NCBI RefSeq assembly: GCF_031921685.1
Contig: NZ_JAPDHU010000002.1
Span: forward strand, 248,001 to 312,000
Source of the DNA: Terripilifer sp031921685
GTDB taxonomy: Bacteria > Pseudomonadota > Alphaproteobacteria > Rhizobiales > Beijerinckiaceae
Direction: 5' to 3'
Length of the DNA stretch: 64,000 nt
The notes under the pieces are model-generated. The model searched no databases. It was given only the letters and a program-made list of their open reading frames with translations, and had not been told where the DNA came from. Below, one piece after another: positions 36,547 through 43,319 of this stretch. The translations under genes and the position numbers were made by a program. Each line of letters starts with the position of its first letter. Within the stretch, counting starts at the first letter, position 1.

Positions 36547-37299
36547 CTATTCGACAACGGCGAAGCGGGGATGCGGGGTGAGCACGATGGCCACCCATTG
36601 CTCCCATTGCGAGGCGGCTTCGAAATGCCACTCCGGGAAATTGTCGAGCAGATCCTGCTCGTAAAGCGCGGCGGCTTCATGTCGGCACAGCATGAATTTC
36701 GGTGCCGCGACAATATCTTCCCGGTCGATCACGCAAAACACCCGCATGTCCGGATGTTTCTGCAGCCATTCGTAAACTGCGACCGTGAGCAGCGGAAAGC
36801 CGGGGTGCAGCATGTCGTCGAGGCAGATCACGCCTTTGGGATGCATGATCGCATAGGCCAGGTCGAGATCGTGGGTCAGCGCCTTCGGCGTGTGATCGCC
36901 GTCGATGTGAAAGAAGCGCACCAGTCCGCCGAGTGGGCCGGCGATATCGGCGCTGGTGAGGTCGGCACTGTTGGCCGTCAGCACGGTCATGTCCGCTGTG
37001 CGGACGCCGAGCCGCTGCATGTGGCTCAGGAGCTTGTCGCGCACCTTTGGGCTCGGCCATTCGAACGTGTCGATGCCGACGCCCCGTTCGCCCGGTTCCA
37101 GCGCCAGCGCCATGGCGATGAAGAAACGCCCCTCGAACGTGCCGATCTCCGCCATATGGCCGGCGATGCCGAGCTGGCTCTGCCGTTTCATCACATGGGC
37201 GGCGATAATGGCCGCGAACTGCGACGACATGCCGAACACGCTGTCGTAGTCGTGGTTCACATAATGGTCGACGGCAGCAATTCCTGATCCGTATTTCAT
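36547..37299 (-). CDS. Class I SAM-dependent methyltransferase (Methyltransf_24 type)
   Basis: A 250-residue Rossmann-like methyltransferase. GHMAEIGTFEGRFFIAMAL is the SAM-binding motif I, GVGIDTFEWP ends the second strand with its acidic residue, and FFHIDGDHTPKALTHDLDLA followed by MHPKGVICLDD are typical of the Methyltransf_24 group. GAGAGGGACC precedes the ATG. Substrate unknown. It is 83 bp upstream of the HD pair on the same strand and may be in their operon. Confidence 0.8.
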   Translation of the reverse strand: MKYGSGIAAVDHYVNHDYDSVFGMSSQFAAIIAAHVMKRQSQLGIAGHMAEIGTFEGRFFIAMALALEPGERGVGIDTFEWPSPKVRDKLLSHMQRLGVRTADMTVLTANSADLTSADIAGPLGGLVRFFHIDGDHTPKALTHDLDLAYAIMHPKGVICLDDMLHPGFPLLTVAVYEWLQKHPDMRVFCVIDREDIVAAPKFMLCRHEAAALYEQDLLDNFPEWHFEAASQWEQWVAIVLTPHPRFAVVE

Positions 37300-37374
37300 G
37301 GTCCCTCTCGTTTTGCGATCTGGACCCTATCGCGTTTTGCGGTTTGACGGAATCGTCAAAGGTCACAACCGGGA

Positions 37375-38133
37375 TCAGGTCCCATCGCTGCGCAAGGTGA
37401 GCACCTCGACGCCGTTTCCCGTCACCGCGACGGTATGCTCGAACTGTGCGGACAGCTTCCGGTCCTTCGTGACAACCGTCCATCCGTCCTGTTCGGTGGC
37501 GACCAGGCTGGAGCCCTGGTTCACCATCGGCTCGATGGTGAACACCATGCCCTCCCTCAACTTCAGGCCAGTTCTGGGCCGACCGAAATTGAGCACTTGA
37601 GGTTCCTCGTGCATTTCCCGGCCGATCCCATGCCCACAATAGTCCCGCACGATGGCGTAGCCATTCTTCTTGGCATGCCGTTCGATCGCGAAACCGATAT
37701 CTCCCAGATGTGCGCCGGGTCGCACCTGTTTGATCCCTTGCCACATCGCCTCTTGCGCGACCCGCACCAACCGCCGCGCCGCCGGTGGGGCATTGCCCAC
37801 CAGATAGGTCTTGCTCGAGTCGGCGATGAAGCCGTTTTTTTCCAGCGTAATGTCGAGATTGATGATGTCGCCGTCTCGGATGATCTCGTTGGGATCAGGC
37901 ACGCCGTGGCAGACGACATGGTTGATCGAGCAGTTCAGGACATATTTGAAACCGTATTGCCCCTTGCTCGCCGGCCGTGCAGCGAGATCGACCGTGATGA
38001 AACGATCGACCAGATCGTTGACTTGCATGGTCGACATACCGGCAAGATTTTGTCGATCCAGCATCTCGAAAACGGACGCCAGCAATTTGCCGGATGTTCG
38101 CATGAGCGTCAGCTCGTCGGCGGTCTTGACCAT
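37375..38133 (-). CDS. map: Type I methionine aminopeptidase
   Basis: A 252-residue enzyme that removes the N-terminal Met of nascent proteins. All five dinuclear metal ligands are present: Asp94 and Asp105 (NLDITLEKNGFIADSS), His168 (DYCGHGIGREMHEEP), Glu201 (VFTIEPMV) and Glu232 (SAQFEHTVAV); the substrate-side His76 is in VCHGVPDP. It starts one base after the stop of a ParD-like antitoxin gene (TGACATG), so translation is coupled. This looks like an accessory MetAP rather than the usual housekeeping locus beside rpsB-type genes, but the rest of the genome is not seen. Confidence 0.9.
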   Translation of the reverse strand: MVKTADELTLMRTSGKLLASVFEMLDRQNLAGMSTMQVNDLVDRFITVDLAARPASKGQYGFKYVLNCSINHVVCHGVPDPNEIIRDGDIINLDITLEKNGFIADSSKTYLVGNAPPAARRLVRVAQEAMWQGIKQVRPGAHLGDIGFAIERHAKKNGYAIVRDYCGHGIGREMHEEPQVLNFGRPRTGLKLREGMVFTIEPMVNQGSSLVATEQDGWTVVTKDRKLSAQFEHTVAVTGNGVEVLTLRSDGT

Positions 38134-38134
38134 G

Positions 38135-38356
38135 TCAGTCGGCCACCGCAGTCGCCATGCCGACTTGCGCGGCCTGAACTTGTGCAGCCTCAAACTGCAT
38201 CTTCACGATGTCGTTGAAGGACAGGGTCGGACGCGCCTCGGCAAGCATGCCTATCTTCATCCAGAACTCGGCCTGGGCATTGATGGACCGGCACATGACC
38301 GTGCTGGCCCGCCGAACTTCCTCGTGAAGCTCGTCGTCAATTTTTACAATGCCCAT
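38135..38356 (-). CDS. ParD-like antitoxin family protein
   Basis: A 73-residue protein. The N-terminus MGIVKIDDELHEEVRRAS, then VMCRSINAQAEFWMKIGMLA, is the pattern of the ParD-like family, a ribbon-helix-helix type domain. The strand residues IVKID would contact DNA. The C-terminal 25 residues (AQVQAAQVG region) could be a partner-binding segment. No ParE-type or other toxin follows; the downstream coupled gene encodes a methionine aminopeptidase. A 20-bp palindrome 28-47 bp upstream suits autoregulation. Confidence 0.8.
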   Translation of the reverse strand: MGIVKIDDELHEEVRRASTVMCRSINAQAEFWMKIGMLAEARPTLSFNDIVKMQFEAAQVQAAQVGMATAVAD

Positions 38357-38383
38357 CGAAACCTCATCTCAGTGCGGCAATAC

Positions 38384-38403
38384 ACGAATCATATATGGTT
38401 CGT
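38384..38403. promoter_or_regulatory. Operator-like palindrome upstream of the ParD-like gene
   Basis: ACGAATCATATATGGTTCGT is a 20-bp near-perfect palindrome with an ATATAT centre and one mismatched pair. It lies just upstream of the ParD-like start codon. Ribbon-helix-helix antitoxins usually repress their own promoter through such sites. Confidence 0.5.
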
Positions 38404-38447
38404 ATATTCGCATTCCAATGAAGCTGCGGCAAAATGCGTTCCCGTGA

Positions 38448-39323
38448 TCAGGCGTCCTCGGCAATCCAGCGCGAGAGGACGCCGTACCAGGGATGGGCGG
38501 CATCCTGGAGCGCCAGATGGGTGCCGAAATGGTCGAGCCCGGCCAGTTTCATCTCCTCGAACGGCCGGCCAGCCTGGCTCAGGGCCACCGCCATCCTGTC
38601 GTTCGAGTCTTTGACGCGTTGTGAATCGTTTTCGCCCCAGGCGAGCAGCATTTTCATGCGCAGGCTCGCCGCATAGGTCACGGGACTGGCGCCGACATCA
38701 TCGCCGGGGCTGGCGAGCACCGTGCTGTAGACGGCAGCCTCCAGGCTCTCCGGCGTGGGATTCTCGTGCACGAGATCGAGGATGCCGCTGACGGGCAGGA
38801 GGCCGCGCAATTCCTTGCCGATGCGGCCACGCCACAGATCACGGCGAAAGCCGACCATGGCCGCGAGGTGTCCGCCGGCCGAATGTCCGCCGATATAGAT
38901 TTGTCGCGCATCGCCGCCGAGTTCGCCGATCCGCTGCTTCACCGCCGCCACCGCATCGAGACAATCCTCGAGAAAGGTGGGAAAGCGATGGGTCGGCGCC
39001 AGGCGATAGGTGGGGCAGACGAGAATGGCGCCGGCTGCCGCGACGGCAGGAGCCATGAAGCCCCCCCATTCCTTCCAGCCGACGACCCAGCCGCCACCGT
39101 GCAGGAAGATCAGGACGGGCAGGGCTTTCTTCGCACCCGTCGGCGCGAAGACATCGAAGCGCTGCCATCGCTCCGGCCCCCAGGCGACATCGCGATGGGC
39201 GACGATGCCCGGCATCGGGGCGGACGAAAGACGTAACGCTGTGTCCGAATAAGCTTCGGCCAATTTGACGGGGGGAGCCGGCTGACGCTCGAGCGTGAAG
39301 CCATGCAGCTTGATCGTATCCAA
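38448..39323 (-). CDS. Alpha/beta hydrolase (HSL/BD-FAE-like esterase)
   Basis: About 291 residues with a clear alpha/beta hydrolase core: FLHGGGWVVGWKEW is the oxyanion-hole strand, YIGGHSAGGHLAAMVGF carries the nucleophilic serine in GHSAG, LLAWGENDSQ carries the acidic residue and LAGLDHFGTHLAL the histidine. It resembles HSL-type esterases and kynurenine formamidase-like enzymes. The start is uncertain: TTG at 39323 (after GAGGCC) or TTG at 39335 overlapping the stop of the TRAP permease gene. It ends the TRAP operon, so it may cleave the imported compound. Confidence 0.8.
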   Translation of the reverse strand: MDTIKLHGFTLERQPAPPVKLAEAYSDTALRLSSAPMPGIVAHRDVAWGPERWQRFDVFAPTGAKKALPVLIFLHGGGWVVGWKEWGGFMAPAVAAAGAILVCPTYRLAPTHRFPTFLEDCLDAVAAVKQRIGELGGDARQIYIGGHSAGGHLAAMVGFRRDLWRGRIGKELRGLLPVSGILDLVHENPTPESLEAAVYSTVLASPGDDVGASPVTYAASLRMKMLLAWGENDSQRVKDSNDRMAVALSQAGRPFEEMKLAGLDHFGTHLALQDAAHPWYGVLSRWIAEDA

Positions 39324-39331
39324 AACAGGCC

Positions 39332-40630
39332 TCAATTGTGGATCAAGCCGGCCATGCGCGGCAGCCACAATGCGATTTCGGGAAAGAGCGTCACCAGCAC
39401 CACGACGCCGAGCGTCGCGACGATGAACGGCGGCACCTCGCGGAAAATTTCCGCCAACGGCGTGCCGGTCAGTCCACTCATGACGAAGAGCAAAAGCCCG
39501 TGCGGCGGCAGGGTGAGGCCGACCATCATGTTGAGCACCACGACGATGCCGAAATGCACGAGATCGATGCCCATGCTCTGGGCGATCGGCACCAGCAGCG
39601 GCACGATCACCAAGAGAATGGTCACTTCGTCGAGCACGACGCAGAGCATGAACAAGAGGACATCGACGCACAGCAGGAAAACCGTCGGCGAGAAGTTCCA
39701 CTTCATCAAGGTTGACTGGATGAGCTGCGGCACACCCTCGTTGGCGACGGCATAGTTGAACACGAAGGCACCGGCCATGATGAGCGCGATCATCGACGTG
39801 GCGCGGATCGTGTCGGAGATTACCGTAAACAACTGGCGCAGGCGCAGGGTGCGATAGACGACGAAGGCGAGGATCAGCGCATAGCTGGCGGCGATGGCGG
39901 CGGCTTCCGTCGGCGTGGTGACTCCTGAATAGATCAGGCCGAGCAGGATGCCGGGCAGAGCCAAGGGTGCTGCAGCATCGGCAAAGATGCGCGGCATCGC
40001 CGACCAGCTCACGCGCTCCTCTCGCGGAAAATTGCGGATCCGCGCGATGATGGCGATGACGATCATCAACGATCCGGCCAGCAGGATGGCCGGGATGAGG
40101 CCGCCCAGAAACATCGCGCCGACCGAGGCATTGGCGATGAGGGCATAGAAGATCATCGGAATGGAGGTCGGCATCAGCGGGCCGAGCGTTGCCGAGACGA
40201 CCGAGGTCGCCGCCGCGAAACCTCTGGGATAGCGGCCGTTCTTGGACATCATGCGCGCGATGACGAGGCCGGGTCCCGACGCGTCGGCGACGGCGCTACC
40301 GCTCATCCCCGAGAAGATCAGGTTGGAAATGACGTTGACCTGGCCAAGACCGCCGGGCAGGTGGCCGACCATCGCGGCGCCGAAGCGCAGCAGGCGCTCG
40401 ATCACGCCGCTGGCGTTCATCACATTGGCGACGAACAGGAACAGCGGCACGGCGATTAGGAGATAGCTGTTATAGAGCCCGTTCATCGTCTGATCGACGA
40501 CCAGGCCGACGTCCTGATGGGTGACGATCAGATAGGCGAAGCCCGAGACGAGCATCGAGAGGCCGAGCGGTGCGCCGAGCGCGGCCGCGACGGTGAAAAC
40601 GCCGATGAGAATCCAAAGACCGTGCGACAT
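39332..40630 (-). CDS. dctM: TRAP transporter large membrane subunit DctM
   Basis: A 432-residue membrane protein with about 12 hydrophobic segments. The TRAP large-subunit pattern is seen in LGLSMLVSGFAYLIVTHQDV, GMSGSAVADASGPGLVIARM, and the C-terminal LTLPPHGLLLFVMSGLTGTP. It forms the ion-coupled channel with the small subunit encoded next to it. Order P-Q-M with 7-9 bp gaps shows a single operon. Confidence 0.93.
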   Translation of the reverse strand: MSHGLWILIGVFTVAAALGAPLGLSMLVSGFAYLIVTHQDVGLVVDQTMNGLYNSYLLIAVPLFLFVANVMNASGVIERLLRFGAAMVGHLPGGLGQVNVISNLIFSGMSGSAVADASGPGLVIARMMSKNGRYPRGFAAATSVVSATLGPLMPTSIPMIFYALIANASVGAMFLGGLIPAILLAGSLMIVIAIIARIRNFPREERVSWSAMPRIFADAAAPLALPGILLGLIYSGVTTPTEAAAIAASYALILAFVVYRTLRLRQLFTVISDTIRATSMIALIMAGAFVFNYAVANEGVPQLIQSTLMKWNFSPTVFLLCVDVLLFMLCVVLDEVTILLVIVPLLVPIAQSMGIDLVHFGIVVVLNMMVGLTLPPHGLLLFVMSGLTGTPLAEIFREVPPFIVATLGVVVLVTLFPEIALWLPRMAGLIHN

Positions 40631-40639
40631 GGGATGCGA

Positions 40640-41164
40640 TCAGATGCGGCTGCGCCAATACGGCGTGCACAAGATGAAGAGGCTGGTGACCGAGCGGATC
40701 GCGACGGCGATCAGGAAGATGCCGAAACAGGCGTAGACATAGTCGAGCCGCAGATCGAGGACGGGCGTGCGTTCGCGCCATAGGAACAGGATGTAATCGA
40801 TCGAGCCGGGCAGTGACCAAATGACGAGGCCGCCGACCAGCAGATGCCTGATGATGGCGACGACACGCTTGCCGCGATCGCCGAACCATCGATAGAGCAA
40901 ATCGAAATTGATCTGTTCCTGTTCGCGGACCAGGAAAGCGCTCACCCAGAAGATGATCCAGATGAACAGGATCACCGAGACTTCATCGGCCCACACCGCT
41001 TCCTCATGGCCGATATAGCGGGTGATGATCTTGTAATTGAAGATCAGGAAGACGAGCGCGAACATGATGTTCGCGATCCAACTGGCGAGCATGCGCAGCC
41101 ACGAGAGAACAGCGGCTGCGGTCGGCGGCAGCGGGAAGGCTGCCGGAGCGTCGGACGGGGTCAC
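40640..41164 (-). CDS. dctQ: TRAP transporter small membrane subunit DctQ
   Basis: A 174-residue protein with four predicted transmembrane helices. The conserved early segment FNYKIITRYIGHEEAVWADE and the following VSVILFIWIIFWVSAFLVR are typical of DctQ. It ends TPYWRSRI. It lies between the binding protein and DctM genes of the same operon. Confidence 0.92.
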   Translation of the reverse strand: MTPSDAPAAFPLPPTAAAVLSWLRMLASWIANIMFALVFLIFNYKIITRYIGHEEAVWADEVSVILFIWIIFWVSAFLVREQEQINFDLLYRWFGDRGKRVVAIIRHLLVGGLVIWSLPGSIDYILFLWRERTPVLDLRLDYVYACFGIFLIAVAIRSVTSLFILCTPYWRSRI

Positions 41165-41171
41165 AGCGCGT

Positions 41172-42167
41172 TCAGGCGGATTGCACGCGCTTCAGGCCCT
41201 GGAGGTCCCAGGCCTTGGTCGCGTCGGCACCCGTATAGGCGCGGTCGGCAGCCTCTCGGAACAGTTTGAGATCGGGCGTCTCGACCGTCAGGCCACGGCC
41301 CTTGATCGTTTCGACGATGGTCTTCTCGTCGTCGAGACGGGCGGTGTCGCCCCAGGTCGCGGCGGCCTTCGCCGCCGTTTCGACAGCCTTCTTCTGATCG
41401 GGATTGAGCTTGTCCCAGACGGGCTTCGCCATCGCCAGGAACACCGGCTGAACCACATGGGAGGTCAGCACCACCTGTTCGGAGACTTCGAAGAGCTTGG
41501 CGGCGCTGAAGATCGACAGCGGGTTTTCCTGGCCATCGATCGTGCCCGTCTTCAAGGCGAGATAGACTTCGGGCATGCCGAGCGGGATGGGCGCCACGCC
41601 CAGGGTGCGCCCAAGCAGCAGCCATTCCGGCCCCGCCGGCATGCGCAGTTTGGTGCCGGCGAGATCGGCCGGTCCCTTGACGTTGCGCTTCTGCCGCAGG
41701 CTGACCTGCCGCGTGCCCAGATAATGGGTGGCGAGAATTTCGATGCCCATGCGGCTCGACACGGCTTTGCGATAGTCCTCGCCGATCGGCCCGTCGAAGG
41801 CGCGACGCAGATGCGCGTGATCGTTGAACAGATAGCCGCGATTGAAATAGCCGAGTTCGGGGATCTGCTGCGCCACCTCGAACGTGGTCATGCTGCACAT
41901 TTCAAGGTTGCCGCGCTGGAGCGCCGGAACTTCCGTGCCCTGCCGGAAAAGGGTCGAGGCGGGATGGACGCTGAACTGAATGCCGACATTGGCGGCTTCG
42001 AGATCGGCCTTCATCCGTTCCAACGCCCGATTGAGGAAGTCGCTCGGCGGCGCGGCGGTCGAAACGCGGATGGTCGTCGCGGACTGTGCCACCGCGGCTG
42101 TGATGAAGGGAGCGGCGCATGCGGCCGAGGCCAGCCCGGCGGCGAAAGTTCTGCGTGTCTGCATCAT
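41172..42167 (-). CDS. dctP: TRAP transporter solute-binding protein DctP
   Basis: A 331-residue periplasmic receptor. The signal peptide MMQTRRTFAAGLASAACAAP starts with a twin-Arg-like RRTF and ends near AAVAQS. The DctP fold shows LEAANVGIQFSVHPASTLFR, the conserved carboxylate-binding Arg region GTKLRMPAGPEWLLLGRTLG and GTIDGQENPLSIF. The first ATG at 42167 is chosen because GGAG lies 6 bp before it. Ligand is probably a small carboxylate, but cannot be named. Divergent from the GntR gene across an operator. Confidence 0.92.
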   Translation of the reverse strand: MMQTRRTFAAGLASAACAAPFITAAVAQSATTIRVSTAAPPSDFLNRALERMKADLEAANVGIQFSVHPASTLFRQGTEVPALQRGNLEMCSMTTFEVAQQIPELGYFNRGYLFNDHAHLRRAFDGPIGEDYRKAVSSRMGIEILATHYLGTRQVSLRQKRNVKGPADLAGTKLRMPAGPEWLLLGRTLGVAPIPLGMPEVYLALKTGTIDGQENPLSIFSAAKLFEVSEQVVLTSHVVQPVFLAMAKPVWDKLNPDQKKAVETAAKAAATWGDTARLDDEKTIVETIKGRGLTVETPDLKLFREAADRAYTGADATKAWDLQGLKRVQSA

Positions 42168-42216
42168 TGACCACTCCCGAAAACGTCTTGTCATGAAATC
42201 GACAGGATTATATAAA

Positions 42217-42234
42217 ATATGAAAACCTTCATAT
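42217..42234. promoter_or_regulatory. Probable GntR operator between dctP and gntR
   Basis: ATATGAA-AACC-TTCATAT is a perfect 7-bp inverted repeat in the 82-bp AT-rich gap between divergent dctP and the GntR gene. FCD-type GntR proteins bind short dyads of this kind in their own control regions. Confidence 0.6.
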
Positions 42235-42249
42235 GTAAAGGCTGATTCT

Positions 42250-42942
42250 GTGAGCACATTGCCTGAATCGCAGACGGACAATGCCTACAAGCAGCTTCGC
42301 CTTGGCATTTTGCGGGGCGACCTGCAGCCGGGCGATCGGCTCCGGGCCGCTGATCTGCAGGAGCGGTTTGGGCTGGGCCTGACCCCGATCCGCGAAGCGC
42401 TGACGCGCTTGTCGGGCGAGGGATTGGTCGAGGCCGAATCCCATCGCGGCTCGCGCGTCTCCCGCGTGTCGCTGGAAGAACTGGCCGACCTGCTTGAAGT
42501 GCGCATGGACGTGGAGGCCTCGTGCCTGCGCCGTTCGATCGCGCGCGGCGACGCAGCCTGGGAAGCCGAGATCATTGCCGCGATGCATCTCCTTTCAAAA
42601 GCGCCGCTGCCGACAGGACTTCACGATCGCGATGTCGTCGTCGAATGGGAGACCTGCCATCGCCGCTTTCATTTCGCTCTTGTCGCCGCCTGTGGCTCGC
42701 AATGGCTGCTGCGCTTCTGGAATATTTTGACCGATCAATCCGAGCGCTACCGTTCGATCCGGCTTTTCCGCCACGCCAAAAGCGAGGCCGCCGTGCGTGA
42801 TATCAACGGCGAGCATCGCGCGATCATGGAAGCCGTGTTGGCGCGCGATCCCAACCGTGCGATCGAACTGATGCGCGAACATCTCGAAGCGACATCGACC
42901 GCTGTCAAAAACCTGATGATGACGATGGAGAGCGACACGTGA
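42250..42942 (+). CDS. GntR-family regulator, FCD subfamily
   Basis: A 230-residue regulator. The winged helix is ILRGDLQPGDRLRAADLQER followed by GLTPIREALTRLSGEGLVE. The C-terminal all-helical FCD domain carries ADLLEVRMDVEASCLRRSI and the metal-ligand-like histidines in CHRRFHFALVAACGS and NGEHRAIMEAVLARDPNRA. The start is GTG at 42250. It probably represses the divergent TRAP-hydrolase operon and is coupled by a GTGA overlap to the RidA gene. Confidence 0.92.
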   Translation: MSTLPESQTDNAYKQLRLGILRGDLQPGDRLRAADLQERFGLGLTPIREALTRLSGEGLVEAESHRGSRVSRVSLEELADLLEVRMDVEASCLRRSIARGDAAWEAEIIAAMHLLSKAPLPTGLHDRDVVVEWETCHRRFHFALVAACGSQWLLRFWNILTDQSERYRSIRLFRHAKSEAAVRDINGEHRAIMEAVLARDPNRAIELMREHLEATSTAVKNLMMTMESDT

Positions 42943-43319
42943 GCCGGCATGTGGAAACTGGATTGCCGACGCCGCCCCAGCCCTTCTCATGGGCGATGCA
43001 GCACGGCGGACTTCTGTTCACCACCCACGGCCCGGTCGATTCCGCTGGCAAGATCCTGCAAGAAGGCATCGAAGCGCAGACGCGCTTGACCTTGGACAAT
43101 CTCGGTCGCGCGCTCGCGGCTGGCGGTTGCACCTTCGCCGATGTCTTGCAGGTTACCATCTACCTGCTCGATGTCGCCGACATGGCGAAGGTCGATGAGG
43201 TTTATCGCAGCTATTTCAAGCCGCCCTATCCGGTGCGGGCCAGCCTCATCGTCGCGGGCCTCGTTGCGCCCGGCATGCGCATCGAATTGAACGCCGTGGC
43301 GGCCAAGTCTGCGGCCTGA
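42939..43319 (+). CDS. RidA-family (YjgF) reactive intermediate deaminase
   Basis: A 126-residue RidA/YjgF fold protein: WAMQHGGLLFTTHGPVDSAG, then TRLTLDNLGRALAAGGCTFA and VTIYLLDVADMAKVDEVY. The family arginine that binds the carboxylate is in VRASLIVAGLV. RidA members hydrolyse 2-aminoacrylate-type enamines/imines, and divergent members act in catabolic pathways. Its GTG start overlaps the GntR stop by 4 bp, so it belongs functionally with the TRAP-hydrolase set. Confidence 0.88.
   Translation: MSRHVETGLPTPPQPFSWAMQHGGLLFTTHGPVDSAGKILQEGIEAQTRLTLDNLGRALAAGGCTFADVLQVTIYLLDVADMAKVDEVYRSYFKPPYPVRASLIVAGLVAPGMRIELNAVAAKSAA

Noticed and set aside
36677..37744. 355-codon minus-strand frame across the methyltransferase and map genes
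   Set aside because: It is on the same strand but in another frame than two well-supported genes; composition is Arg/His biased.
38135..38356. Classical ParD-ParE toxin-antitoxin pair
   Set aside because: No ParE, RelE or other toxin-sized frame follows; the coupled gene is a full methionine aminopeptidase.
39324..39701. N-terminal extension of the alpha/beta hydrolase frame
   Set aside because: The extra 126 codons overlap dctM in another frame and have no hydrolase similarity; the gene must start near 39323-39335.
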